Below are positions 51,861 to 60,651 of a stretch of 64,000 nucleotides of DNA, piece after piece (position 1 is the stretch's first letter; each line of letters starts with the position of its first letter). The stretch lies in NCBI GenBank assembly GCA_004102645.1, contig CP034928.1, forward strand, positions 868,001 to 932,000. The letters run 5' to 3'. Below the pieces are notes generated by a model that saw only the letters and a program-made list of their open reading frames with translations, ran no database searches and had not been told where the DNA came from. Origin of the DNA: Candidatus Bipolaricaulis sibiricus. Lineage in GTDB: Bacteria > Bipolaricaulota > Bipolaricaulia > Bipolaricaulales > Bipolaricaulaceae. The translations under genes were made by a program, and so were the position numbers.

Positions 51861-52526
51861 CTAGCCCCACAGCCGGGACAGCAGGGCCCAACGAATGCCT
51901 ACCAGCCGGAACGTGATCGCCTCAGCACCCATGAAGACGCCCTGAAGAACCCCAAGCAGCAGAAGGGCAACCACGATCACGAATCCGAACTGCTCCCAGC
52001 GCAACAGCGCGATCCGCCACCGCACAGGGAGGAAATAGGCAAGGATCTTCGATCCGTCCAGGGGAGGCACGGGGACGAGATTGAACAGAGCGAGGACGAA
52101 CGAGAGAAGGACGACCAGCGCAAAGAACGCTAGCACATAGGCGTTCGTCACCCCAAGCGCCACCAGTGCGCGGCCGATCCCTGCAGCAAGCAGGCCCATT
52201 GCCACGTTGGTTCCCGGGCCGGCGAGGCTGACGTACAACATCCCGCCCCACGTGTCGCGGAAGTAGTACGGGTTGATCGGAACGGGCTTCGCCCACCCAA
52301 ACACGATCGGGAACCCCGCGTACCGTCGCAGAAGGAGGAGCCCAAGAGGCAAGATGAGTGAGCCGATGGGATCGAGGTGCTGGATCGGGTTGAGCGTGAG
52401 GCGTCCCGCCGCCTTGGCGGTGGGGTCCCCCAGTTTCCACGCCACGTAGCCATGGGCCACCTCGTGGGGAATCACACACGCCAGGAGAGCCCCCACGGCC
52501 AGTAGACCGTAGATAAGGTCCGTCAC
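51861..52526 (-). CDS. Site-2 protease family (M50) membrane metalloprotease
   Basis: 221 residues, about six helices. Zinc ligands in IPHEVAHGYVAW (HExxH, about 20-31) and the distal NLVPVPPLDGSK motif (about 148-159) define a short Rip/YwhC-type M50 protease that cleaves within or near the membrane. GWAKPVPINP is also typical. It overlaps rqcH by ATGA, so it is translated from the same mRNA. The substrate is unknown. Confidence 0.92.
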   Translation of the reverse strand: MTDLIYGLLAVGALLACVIPHEVAHGYVAWKLGDPTAKAAGRLTLNPIQHLDPIGSLILPLGLLLLRRYAGFPIVFGWAKPVPINPYYFRDTWGGMLYVSLAGPGTNVAMGLLAAGIGRALVALGVTNAYVLAFFALVVLLSFVLALFNLVPVPPLDGSKILAYFLPVRWRIALLRWEQFGFVIVVALLLLGVLQGVFMGAEAITFRLVGIRWALLSRLWG

Positions 52527-53980
52527 GGTCCCTTGTCGCCCGGAACGACGATGACCTGCTCCTGCTGCAGGGTCACCATGCCTGGAGCCGCTCCTCTCGG
52601 TCTGCGCACATAGCGGGCTTCAGTGTAGCTGATCGGAACCTTCCGCTCACCCCGCGCCCGGGAGTGCCACGCGGCCAGCTCAGCTGCCCGTTGGAGAACC
52701 TCCCGCGGCACCGGCCGACCGCCGGTGTGGATGACAACGTGGGCCCCGGGAACACCGCGGGCGTGGAGCCAGAGGTCGCAAGCTCGGGCAGACCGCACGA
52801 GGCGATCGTTCTCCCGTGCCGAGCGCCCGATCTCGACTGAGAAGCCGCCCATCGTCAGCACCCTTGAACGCGGGACTGTCGTGGCGCGTCCGGGGCTAGA
52901 TGCGGTGAGGGTCTGGGCCTCGTCCTCTACGTAGCCCGCCAAATCCGGCTGGCGCGTGAGCAGTCCCTGCAGATCGCGCAGGCGCCGAAGCTCGGTCTCC
53001 AACGCCCGCCGGCGGACCGGGATCTCCTCCAAGCGCCGTCGCAGCTTCTTGGCCTTGGCGTACAACGCGGTTGCCTGGGCGGCAACAGACAACGCGGGGT
53101 TCAGAGAGAGCGTCACGGGCTGGCCGTCGAACCCTTCCACAGTTGCCGCGGAGGCACCCCGCGGGATGTCCGCGATTCGGGTCAGCAGGAGGTCTGCCAT
53201 CCCCTGGACCTCCGGCCAGCCCTGGGCCTCAGCCTCGGCCGCAGCCAGCGCGGCGAGCGCGCGTTCCCGGCGCCCGATCGCTCGTTCTACCTGAGCGAGT
53301 TGGCTGTGGGCCAGGTCCGCCCCGATCCGACGGTCGAGCAGATGGTCCAGCGCCTGCCAGAACGCGGGAAACGTGAGGCGGGGCTCTCCCAGATCGGGCC
53401 GGGGGAAGAAGCTCGCCACCGGCCGGTCGTTCTCGTCGTACACAAAGCCCGTCGGGGTTCGGTCGAGAAGGTTCGCCGCAAACGATGCTGATTCCTCCTC
53501 CCGCGGCGCTCGCCCGAGGTGAGCCGCGGCTGCGCGGCGGAGTGCGGGGCCAAGCCCCACGGAGGGGTCCGAGCTTGCCGCGAAGTCCGCGGCATGAAGG
53601 TGGCCCCCGCGAAGCGAAACGGTCTCCCCGTCGCGGGGGACGAAGAACAGGTCACCCTGGCGAGGGCGAAGGTCGAGGATGAGATCCGCCTGCGGGAACC
53701 TCAGCCGTACCACACGATCGAACCCGGCCTGATCGAGGGAAAGCAGGGGCTGCCCGGCCAGCGAACGGAGACGCATGCAGAACGGCGGGGGTGAGGGAGG
53801 AACAAGCGGGCGGAGGGCCGTTCGGTGGAAGGCCTTGCCCCTTGGGTCGAGAACGAGGGCCCCGCTGGGCCCGTAGAACCGCAGGAAGAACACCTCGCCT
53901 ACCTGATGGACCTTCGACAGCCGCGCTCCCACGAACAATCGTGACTCCTCGAGCGCCTTGCGGAGTTCGATTCCTTCCAT
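52523..53980 (-). CDS. rqcH: NFACT-family ribosome quality control protein RqcH
   Basis: 485 residues. NFACT-N domain at the start (MEGIELRKALEE, FYGPSGALVLDPRG), a helix-hairpin-helix and coiled-coil middle (ERAIGRRERALAALAAAEAEA; LYAKAKKLRRRLEEI), and an NFACT-R domain with ARGVPGAHVVIHTGG near the C-terminus. RqcH binds stalled 50S subunits and recruits tRNA-Ala to add Ala tails, marking stalled chains for ClpP and other proteases; clpP lies 1.8 kb away. It is shorter than typical (about 560-570), mostly in the middle. Start at 53980, 9 bases after a TACAGT box. Confidence 0.9.
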   Translation of the reverse strand: MEGIELRKALEESRLFVGARLSKVHQVGEVFFLRFYGPSGALVLDPRGKAFHRTALRPLVPPSPPPFCMRLRSLAGQPLLSLDQAGFDRVVRLRFPQADLILDLRPRQGDLFFVPRDGETVSLRGGHLHAADFAASSDPSVGLGPALRRAAAAHLGRAPREEESASFAANLLDRTPTGFVYDENDRPVASFFPRPDLGEPRLTFPAFWQALDHLLDRRIGADLAHSQLAQVERAIGRRERALAALAAAEAEAQGWPEVQGMADLLLTRIADIPRGASAATVEGFDGQPVTLSLNPALSVAAQATALYAKAKKLRRRLEEIPVRRRALETELRRLRDLQGLLTRQPDLAGYVEDEAQTLTASSPGRATTVPRSRVLTMGGFSVEIGRSARENDRLVRSARACDLWLHARGVPGAHVVIHTGGRPVPREVLQRAAELAAWHSRARGERKVPISYTEARYVRRPRGAAPGMVTLQQEQVIVVPGDKGP

Positions 53981-53989
53981 GCCTTGGTA

Positions 53990-54018
53990 ACTGTAGCGGA
54001 ACGTGAGGTCTCTCTCAC
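53990..54018 (-). promoter_or_regulatory. Promoter of rqcH, probably leaderless
   Basis: Minus strand: GTGAGA (54018-54013, four of six to TTGACA), a 17-base spacer, TACAGT (53995-53990), then 9 bases to the ATG. Confidence 0.5.
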
Positions 54019-54040
54019 CGCGCCACCCAGCTCGCTCCGT

Positions 54041-54070
54041 TTGCCCGGACAACGAGACGCGCCATATACT
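54041..54070 (+). promoter_or_regulatory. Promoter of the cas operon
   Basis: TTGCCC (54041-54046), an 18-base spacer and TATACT (54065-54070); cas3 begins at 54112 with GAAGGAAG upstream. It lies back to back with the rqcH promoter. Confidence 0.6.
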
Positions 54071-54111
54071 GTGGCAGACCCGACTCAGAGGTTGATACGC
54101 AGAAGGAAGCA

Positions 54112-56409
54112 ATGACTTGCTCTGCAGGAACTGCCGGAAGCACGGGACAGGGACCGTTCATTGCTCACTCTCGGAACCACGCTGGGAGGACGGACCCGCT
54201 GCGGGCGCACCTTTCTGCTGTCGCAGAGCGAGCAGCGGAGTTCGCCAGAGAATTCGGGGCAGAAGAAGAGGCCGCCCTGGCGGGACTCCTACACGATCTT
54301 GGGAAGTACGGAGATCTCTTCCAGAAGCGACTGCGCGGCGAGGTGCAGGGCATTGACCACTGGTCTCCGGGTGCTTGGGCCGCTCTGGAGAAGTACAAGG
54401 AACTCGGGATAGCTTCAGCACTCGCGATTCAGGGCCACCACGTTGGCCTCCAGCGGGCTGACAGGGACAACCTCGCGAGCATGAACCCTGATAAGTGGGA
54501 CCCAGCCTTACATGCGCAGCGGCAACTGTCCGAGACTAGAACGGATCTCCTGATCGAGCGGTTCCGTGCGGAGGGCCTCACTCTACCTCCTCTTAGAACC
54601 TCTCTTTACGACCACAGCGAGAAGGCTGTCTCCGCGATGCTCGACGTTCGAATGCTCTTCTCTGCTCTTGTGGACGCTGACTTCTTGGTGACTGAAGCTC
54701 ACTTCAACGAGGGAGAGGACACTCGTCGCAGACCTGGCCCGCCACTGGACCCCGCACGGGCACTCGAACTCCTGCTCACACATACCACCCAGCTGGCGGC
54801 GGGGTCCGACGCAGCCGCGGCTGTCAGCAAACTCCGTTCTGATCTCCTCAGCGCTTGCCTTGCTGCGGGCGAGAAGCCGGTGGGCCAGTTCACGCTCACG
54901 GCACCGACGGGTTCGGGCAAGACACTGGCCATGCTCGCTTTCGCATTGAAGCATGCAGCGGTCCACAATCTGCGTCGGATTGTGATGGTCATCCCCTACT
55001 TGAGCATCATTGACCAGACTGCAGCCGTGTTTCGCTCTATCTTGGAGCGTGACCTCGGCCCAGGTTACGTCCTCGAGCATCACAGCCTCGCTGGCACCCG
55101 TGGCCACGACCAAGGAGAGGGCACTGGTGAGGATCGCGAGCGGGAGCTGAGCGAGGACTGGGACGCACCGATTGTGCTAACCACCAGCGTTCAGATGTTG
55201 GAATCCCTGTTCGCAAACCGCCCTTCGGCCTGCCGCAAGCTGCACCGCCTCGCCAGGAGTGTCATCCTGTTCGACGAGGTCCAGACCCTGCCTACAAACC
55301 TCGCTATTCCTACACTTGCGGCGCTGTCGCGACTCAGTGGGCGATACGGAGCTTCGGTCGTATTCGCGACAGCAACCCAGCCTGCGTTCAGCCACCTTGA
55401 CGCGCACGTGAGGAAGTGGTGTTCCCAGGGTTGGCAGCCGACCGAAATCGTGCCAACCAACCTCAGGCTATTCGCCCGCCTTCGTCGGACGAAGGTCGAG
55501 TGGCCCGACCCGGACACGCCCGTCTCGTGGGATAAGCTTGCAGATAGTCTGGCCGACGACGAGTGCCGCCAGGCGTTGTGCGTGGTCAATCTGAAGCGGC
55601 ACGCTCTCCTGCTCTTCGAGAAGCTCTGTCATTGCCTTGGCGATGACGCCGACCTGTTCCACCTCTCGACGAACATGTGCCCAGCCCATCGCTGGGCCGT
55701 GCTCAATGAAGTCCGGCGCCGCCTGGAAGCTGGATCCTCTTGTCGCTTGATCTCCACTCAGTGCGTTGAGGCTGGGGTGGATGTGGACTTCCCGATTGCG
55801 TTCCGTGCATGGGGACCACTGGATGCCATTGTGCAGGTTGCGGGCCGGTGTAACCGAAACGGACGCCATCCCATCGGGAGGATGCGCGTGTTTGTTCCTG
55901 AGGACGATAGATACCCCGAAGGCGGATACCGTCAGGCAGCGAGCGTCGCCCGACTCGTTGCCGCAAGTCGCACGCTGGACATCGACGACCCGGACTTGTA
56001 CGCCGAGTACTACCGCGAGCTCTATGCCTTTGCCCGACTCCAGGACCGGAACGAGGAACTCCTGGACGCCATAACCCGACGGGACTTCGCCCAAGTAGCC
56101 GAACACTACCACGTCATACCCGACGGCACCGTCAACGTTCTCGTGCCCTACGACCTACGCACCTACGACGAGCTTGCCTCCGCTGCGCGACGCGAGGGCA
56201 TCAGCCGCAGGTGGATCCGGCAAGCTCGGCCGCACACCGTTGGCCTGTACCGAGCCAAGAGCAAGGAAGCCACCTGGGACTGGCTGGAGCCCGTGCGGTC
56301 CGGCCGGGATCGTGAAGTGGACGACTGGTATGTATACCTGCGCCCTGAGCACTACAACGGAAAGACAGGCCTGTGCCCGCCCCAGTCAATGGACTTCTTG
56401 AATGGCTAG
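54112..56409 (+). CDS. cas3: CRISPR-associated helicase-nuclease Cas3 (type I-C)
   Basis: 765 residues. HD nuclease domain at the N-terminus (HSRNHAGRTDPLRAHL, GLLHDLGKYGDLFQ, about 59-72, and GHHVG). The SF2 helicase has Walker A TAPTGSGKT (near base 54905), DEVQ box LFDEVQTLP (near base 55275), motif III FATATQP and motif VI VAGRCNRNG (near base 55840). It is recruited by Cascade to degrade target DNA. First gene of the operon. Confidence 0.97.
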   Translation: MTCSAGTAGSTGQGPFIAHSRNHAGRTDPLRAHLSAVAERAAEFAREFGAEEEAALAGLLHDLGKYGDLFQKRLRGEVQGIDHWSPGAWAALEKYKELGIASALAIQGHHVGLQRADRDNLASMNPDKWDPALHAQRQLSETRTDLLIERFRAEGLTLPPLRTSLYDHSEKAVSAMLDVRMLFSALVDADFLVTEAHFNEGEDTRRRPGPPLDPARALELLLTHTTQLAAGSDAAAAVSKLRSDLLSACLAAGEKPVGQFTLTAPTGSGKTLAMLAFALKHAAVHNLRRIVMVIPYLSIIDQTAAVFRSILERDLGPGYVLEHHSLAGTRGHDQGEGTGEDRERELSEDWDAPIVLTTSVQMLESLFANRPSACRKLHRLARSVILFDEVQTLPTNLAIPTLAALSRLSGRYGASVVFATATQPAFSHLDAHVRKWCSQGWQPTEIVPTNLRLFARLRRTKVEWPDPDTPVSWDKLADSLADDECRQALCVVNLKRHALLLFEKLCHCLGDDADLFHLSTNMCPAHRWAVLNEVRRRLEAGSSCRLISTQCVEAGVDVDFPIAFRAWGPLDAIVQVAGRCNRNGRHPIGRMRVFVPEDDRYPEGGYRQAASVARLVAASRTLDIDDPDLYAEYYRELYAFARLQDRNEELLDAITRRDFAQVAEHYHVIPDGTVNVLVPYDLRTYDELASAARREGISRRWIRQARPHTVGLYRAKSKEATWDWLEPVRSGRDREVDDWYVYLRPEHYNGKTGLCPPQSMDFLNG

Positions 56410-56433
56410 GGGACGGGAATCAAGAAAGGAGGG

Positions 56434-57201
56434 ATGATGAGACCCAAGGATCAGGCGCTGGATGTGTGGGGCGAGTTCGCCTGTTTCACTCGCCCCGAGC
56501 TCAAGGTCGAGCGCTTCAGTTATCCCGTGCCGACTCCATCCGCCGTGCGCGGCATCTACGACGCCATCTACTGCAAACGCACTGAGTTCCGCTGGCAGGT
56601 CACAGCGATCGAGGTGCTCGCCCCGGTGCGGTACATCTCCTTGCGCCGGAACGAGGTCAAGGACAAGGTCAGCACAACAAACGTCCAACAGTGGATGACC
56701 GGCAGGTCTCCACCCGAGCCGATCTGGGCCGACGGCACGGATGTGGAGCTCGGCACTGACATGAAGGGCCGAACGCAAAGGCAGACGATGGCGCTTTGCA
56801 ACGTGCACTACCGGCTGCACGCCGAGATCCGGCCCTGGCCGGGCTTCGAGGACCGTCTCCAGGCGATGGAGGAGCAGTTCAGGCGGCGGGCTGCAGGTGG
56901 GAAGTGCATCCATCAACCGTACTTCGGATGTCGGGAATTCCCCGCTTACTTTGATCTGGTGGACATTGATGCCCAGCCGCCGCAACGCCAGCCCCTTGAC
57001 CTGGACATCGGACTGATGCTCTACGACGTGTTCGACCTGTCCCGGCCCCACGGGTCGCTCGATACATCTCGCCGGGAGGACCCGGACGGTGTACGGAGCA
57101 TCAGTTTGTTCCGCGCCAGTGTCCGCGACGGTCTGCTGAGCATCCCGCCCTATGAGAGTGACGCAGTGATCAAGGCACAGCAAGGAGATACCGATGCTTG
57201 A
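56434..57201 (+). CDS. cas5: Cas5c (Cas5d): crRNA-processing endonuclease of type I-C
   Basis: 255 residues. N-terminal RAMP-like fold (VWGEFACFTRPELKVERFSYPVPTPSAVRGIYDAI) is characteristic of Cas5c, which in type I-C replaces Cas6 and cuts the repeat hairpin; indeed no cas6 is present. The start at 56434 (or 56437) follows AAAGGAGGG. Its end overlaps cas8c by 8 bases. Confidence 0.95.
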   Translation: MMRPKDQALDVWGEFACFTRPELKVERFSYPVPTPSAVRGIYDAIYCKRTEFRWQVTAIEVLAPVRYISLRRNEVKDKVSTTNVQQWMTGRSPPEPIWADGTDVELGTDMKGRTQRQTMALCNVHYRLHAEIRPWPGFEDRLQAMEEQFRRRAAGGKCIHQPYFGCREFPAYFDLVDIDAQPPQRQPLDLDIGLMLYDVFDLSRPHGSLDTSRREDPDGVRSISLFRASVRDGLLSIPPYESDAVIKAQQGDTDA

Positions 57202-58900
57202 GGTTCTGGCCAAACGCGCAGGTGCGGTGGAGCCCGGATTTGGCCCCAAAGATGTTCGCTGGGCTATTGTCTGCGACGAGCGTGGAACGTTTCGCGAAGT
57301 GCTCGAGCTGGGCGACACGGATGCCAAGCGGAACTGCGGGCAGGCCTTCCCCGTATGCCCAGTCATGGACCGCAGCGTCAAGCAGTCGGGCGGGAAGAGC
57401 GAGTTTCTCATCGACACCGCCGCGAACGTTGTTCTGTTGGGCGTTGCCCCCGAAGACGCCAAGGGCCGTGCGAAGCACGACTACTTCGTGCAGCTGCTAC
57501 GGGAGGCGGGCCAAGCCATGCCCGAGCTGGCTGGGCTGGTTCGTTTGCTGGAGAGTCAAGCCGAGCTAGAGCGCGTGCGGGAACGGTTCATCGCGCTGGG
57601 AGCGCGGCCAACGGAGAGCGTGACGTTCAAGCTTGGGAACGCTTTCCCGATCGAGTCCGACCGTTGGCACGATTGGTGGCGCGGCAAGTTGGCGGAGCTG
57701 ACCGCCGACCGGCGCGCCCAAGGGGCTGCCGCCGGCCACATGGTCTGCTTCGCCACGGGAGACCGTGTCGTCCCTCTCCCGACGCATCCGAAGATCAAAG
57801 GGCTGGCCCGGCTCGGGGGGCAGCGGTCAGGCGATGTTCTGGTTGGGTTCGACAAGCCAGCGTTCCAGTCTTACGGCCTCGATCAGTCAACCAACGCAGC
57901 AGTCTCCAAAGAAGCGGCGACGGCGTACTCAACTGCCCTCAACGCCCTCATCTGCAAGAGCAGTTATGAGCTGGCCGGCGCACTGGTCGTGCATTGGTTC
58001 CATTATAGGGTTAAACCCGAAGAAGATCTCTTCTCATGGCTGCAGGACCCGCCCGAGGGAGAAGAACGCCATGCCCGGCAACGCGCCCGCGACCTGCTCG
58101 ACAGCATCGCGTCCGGACAGCGCGCGGATCTAGCTGGGAACCGATACTACGCGCTGACCCTGTCCGGGGCGCGCGGCAGGGTGATGGTGCGCGACTGGAT
58201 GGAAGGCGAGTTCAAAGAACTGGCCGAGAACATACGGCGTTGGTTCGAGGACGTTAGCATCATCAGCTGCGACGGAAGAATCGCCCGGGACCCGAGGTTC
58301 CTGGACGTCATTGGCGCTACTGCCCGAGACCTGAACGACGTGGCGCCGCCTTTCATGGCCAAGATGTGGCGGGTGGCGGTGCGCTGCGAGCCCATACCAC
58401 TAGCTGCGTTGGCCCACGCCCTTGCCCGGGTCAAGGAGGCCGTTATTGGGAATAAGCCGTTCAACCACGCCCGGATGGGCCTGATGAAAGCATACCACAT
58501 CAGGAGTTCACGAGAAGACGGAGGCAAGATGAAGCCCAACCTGAATGAAGAGCATCCGGCTCCAGCTTACCACTGCGGTCGGATGATGGCTGTGCTGGCG
58601 AAGCTTCAGCAGGCCGCGCTCGGAGACGTTGGCGCAGGGATCGTCCAGCGCTACTACGCCGCCGCGTCCGCTACACCGGCGCTCGTGCTCGGGCGGCTTG
58701 TCCGCGGTGGCCAATTCCACCTGAACAAGCTCGAGCCGGGCCTTGCGCACTGGTATGAAGAGAAGCTCGCGAGCATCTCGGCGCGCCTGGGCGACGGAGT
58801 GCCCCAGACGTTGAGTCTCGAAGAGCAGAGCTTGTTCGCGCTCGGCTACTACCAGCAGTGGGTGGACTTGCGGACCAAGAGGTCCGACGGAAGCAACTAG
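57194..58900 (+). CDS. cas8c: Cas8c large Cascade subunit (Csd1)
   Basis: 568 residues, typical for Csd1 (about 570-610). The N-terminal signature is FGPKDVRWAIVCDERGTF, with an FPVCPVMDRS-type region after it, then VCFATGDRVVPLPTHPKIKGL and FDKPAFQSYGLDQSTNAAVS. In the centre, a region near base 58440 (VIGNKPFNHARMGLMKAY) leads into the helical C-terminus, which is also translated separately as Cas11c. It recognises the PAM. Overlaps cas5 by 8 bases and precedes cas7 by 12. Confidence 0.95.
   Translation: MLEVLAKRAGAVEPGFGPKDVRWAIVCDERGTFREVLELGDTDAKRNCGQAFPVCPVMDRSVKQSGGKSEFLIDTAANVVLLGVAPEDAKGRAKHDYFVQLLREAGQAMPELAGLVRLLESQAELERVRERFIALGARPTESVTFKLGNAFPIESDRWHDWWRGKLAELTADRRAQGAAAGHMVCFATGDRVVPLPTHPKIKGLARLGGQRSGDVLVGFDKPAFQSYGLDQSTNAAVSKEAATAYSTALNALICKSSYELAGALVVHWFHYRVKPEEDLFSWLQDPPEGEERHARQRARDLLDSIASGQRADLAGNRYYALTLSGARGRVMVRDWMEGEFKELAENIRRWFEDVSIISCDGRIARDPRFLDVIGATARDLNDVAPPFMAKMWRVAVRCEPIPLAALAHALARVKEAVIGNKPFNHARMGLMKAYHIRSSREDGGKMKPNLNEEHPAPAYHCGRMMAVLAKLQQAALGDVGAGIVQRYYAAASATPALVLGRLVRGGQFHLNKLEPGLAHWYEEKLASISARLGDGVPQTLSLEEQSLFALGYYQQWVDLRTKRSDGSN
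58529..58900 (+). CDS. cas11c: Cas11c small subunit, internal translation start within cas8c
   Basis: 123 residues, same frame as cas8c. The ATG at 58529 (MKPNLNEEHPAPAYHCGRM) is preceded by GGAGG (58520-58524) at a 4-base gap, inside the cas8c coding sequence. Type I-C systems are known to make Cas11c of about 120 residues from the cas8c 3' end by internal initiation. The size and position fit that model exactly. Cascade would carry two copies along the crRNA belly. Confidence 0.8.
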   Translation: MKPNLNEEHPAPAYHCGRMMAVLAKLQQAALGDVGAGIVQRYYAAASATPALVLGRLVRGGQFHLNKLEPGLAHWYEEKLASISARLGDGVPQTLSLEEQSLFALGYYQQWVDLRTKRSDGSN

Positions 58901-58912
58901 AGGAGGACTGCG

Positions 58913-59887
58913 ATGAAAGAGCCGATCAAGAACCGCTACGAGTTCCTGTTCCTGTTCGACTGCGAGAACGGCAACCCTAACGGCGACCCGGATATGGGCA
59001 ACGCCCCCCGTGTGGACCCGCAGGACATGCACGGCCTCGTATCCGACGTCGCGCTCAAGCGCCGCGTTCGCAACTATGTGCAAATCAAACGAGGGCAGGA
59101 CGCCATCTTTGTGCAGCAGGCCACTGCTCTCAACCGTTTGATTGCAGAGGCGCATGAGGAAACAGGCGGATTGCCAGGTAAGAAGGGTGCTAATAAGGAG
59201 AAGGTTGGGAAGGCTCGCGCTTGGCTGTGCAGCAGATACTACGACGTCCGCACCTTCGGTGCGGTCCTCAGCACTGGCCCGAACGCTGGGCAAGTTCGCG
59301 GACCAGTCCAGTTCTCATTTGCTCGGTCGGTCGACCCGATCCTACCTCTGGACGTATCCGTCACACGGGTTGCCACGACCGATGACAAACTACCCAAGAC
59401 CTCTGGTACCGAGGACTACGCAAAGTGGGAGGCCGAGCGGCCCGAAGACGGGCTGCGCACGATGGGACGGAAAGCGCTCATTCCCTACGGCCTGTACGTT
59501 GGCAAAGGGTTCATCAGCGCTCACCTGGCCGAGGGCACAGGTTTCTCCGATGACGACCTCGCGCTATTTTGGGAGGCACTCCTGAACATGTACGAGCACG
59601 ACCGATCGGCCAGCAAGGGTCTGATGTCGACGCGCGAGGTGTTCGTGTTCAAGCATGTCGGAACGGACACAGATCTCGAGCAGCGCAGGCGCCAGGCGAA
59701 GCTCGGCTGTGCCCCTGCCCACCGCCTGTTCGACCTGGTAGAGATTAGCAGGAAGCCAGGCGTCAAGACTCCGCGCAGGTTCGAGGACTACGACGTGCGC
59801 TTCGACAGCGAAAACCTGCCCAAAGGGGTCGAGGTAAGCTTTCTTGTGGCCGGGGCCAAGGGCTACCCCCCACCCGAGGGGAAATAG
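58913..59887 (+). CDS. cas7: Cas7c backbone subunit (Csd2)
   Basis: 324 residues. The Csd2 signature [20 protein letters not shown] (about 15-34) and [10 protein letters not shown] are clear. Six or more copies coat the crRNA spacer in Cascade. A strong GAGGAGG lies before the ATG. Followed after a 50-base gap by cas4. Confidence 0.97.
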   Translation: MKEPIKNRYEFLFLFDCENGNPNGDPDMGNAPRVDPQDMHGLVSDVALKRRVRNYVQIKRGQDAIFVQQATALNRLIAEAHEETGGLPGKKGANKEKVGKARAWLCSRYYDVRTFGAVLSTGPNAGQVRGPVQFSFARSVDPILPLDVSVTRVATTDDKLPKTSGTEDYAKWEAERPEDGLRTMGRKALIPYGLYVGKGFISAHLAEGTGFSDDDLALFWEALLNMYEHDRSASKGLMSTREVFVFKHVGTDTDLEQRRRQAKLGCAPAHRLFDLVEISRKPGVKTPRRFEDYDVRFDSENLPKGVEVSFLVAGAKGYPPPEGK

Positions 59888-59937
59888 TCGGGGTTGGGCT
59901 ACGTCTTCCGATGGGGACCAGCACCCAAGGAGGGCTG

Positions 59938-60651
59938 GTGTACAACGAAGAGGACCTGCTTCCGCTGTCGGCGCTACAGCACTTCGTATTCTGTGTGCGC
60001 CGGGCTGCGTTGATTCACCTTGAGGGGATGTGGGACGAGAACGTCGCCACTGTTGAAGGGCAGAACCTGCATGCCCGAACGCACGATGGGCGCACGGAGT
60101 CGCGCGGTGACACAAGGATCACCCGCGGGCTTCTGCTGCGTTCGTCGCGTCTCGGTCTTTCGGGCAAGGCCGACGTGGTCGAGTTCCATCGTCTGCAACC
60201 CGGCAAATCCGATGGCGTCCAGCTCGACGGGTTGGAAGAATGCTGGCAACCGTACCCAGTGGAGTACAAACGTGGTCGGCTTAGGCCGGAACGGAGCTAC
60301 GAGATTCAACTCTGCGCGCAGGCGCTCTGCCTAGAGGAGATGCTCGGCGTGGGGGTCCCTGCAGGCGCACTCTTCTACGGAAAGACGGCGAGGCGTCAGG
60401 AAGTCGTCTTCGACGAGGGGCTGCGTCGGCAGACCGAGGAAGCGGCCGCGCGGCTGCACGAGCTGTTCAAGCAAGGCGAAACGCCCGAAGCAGTGTATGT
60501 GAAGAACAAGTGTCAGCAGTGTTCGCTCCTCGATTTGTGCCTGCCCAGGCAGGCCGCCTCTTCCCGAAGCGTGGGCGCCTACCTCGCGCGCATGACGTCG
60601 CCCGATCTCCTAGCTCCCCGTGTGGAAGACGGAGAGGGCGAGGGGAAATGA
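59938..60651 (+). CDS. cas4: Cas4 nuclease of spacer adaptation
   Basis: 237 residues from GTG 59938, which has AAGGAGG just upstream and gives the usual Cas4 N-terminus VYNEEDLLPLSALQHFVFC; ATG 59911 in the same frame would add nine residues. RecB-type core: GKADVVEFHR and YPVEYKRGR (Asp, Glu-x-Lys). Fe-S Cys in FCVRRA and CQQCSLLDLC. Cas4 trims prespacers and helps choose PAM-adjacent ones. Its stop overlaps cas1 (ATGA). Confidence 0.93.
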   Translation: MYNEEDLLPLSALQHFVFCVRRAALIHLEGMWDENVATVEGQNLHARTHDGRTESRGDTRITRGLLLRSSRLGLSGKADVVEFHRLQPGKSDGVQLDGLEECWQPYPVEYKRGRLRPERSYEIQLCAQALCLEEMLGVGVPAGALFYGKTARRQEVVFDEGLRRQTEEAAARLHELFKQGETPEAVYVKNKCQQCSLLDLCLPRQAASSRSVGAYLARMTSPDLLAPRVEDGEGEGK

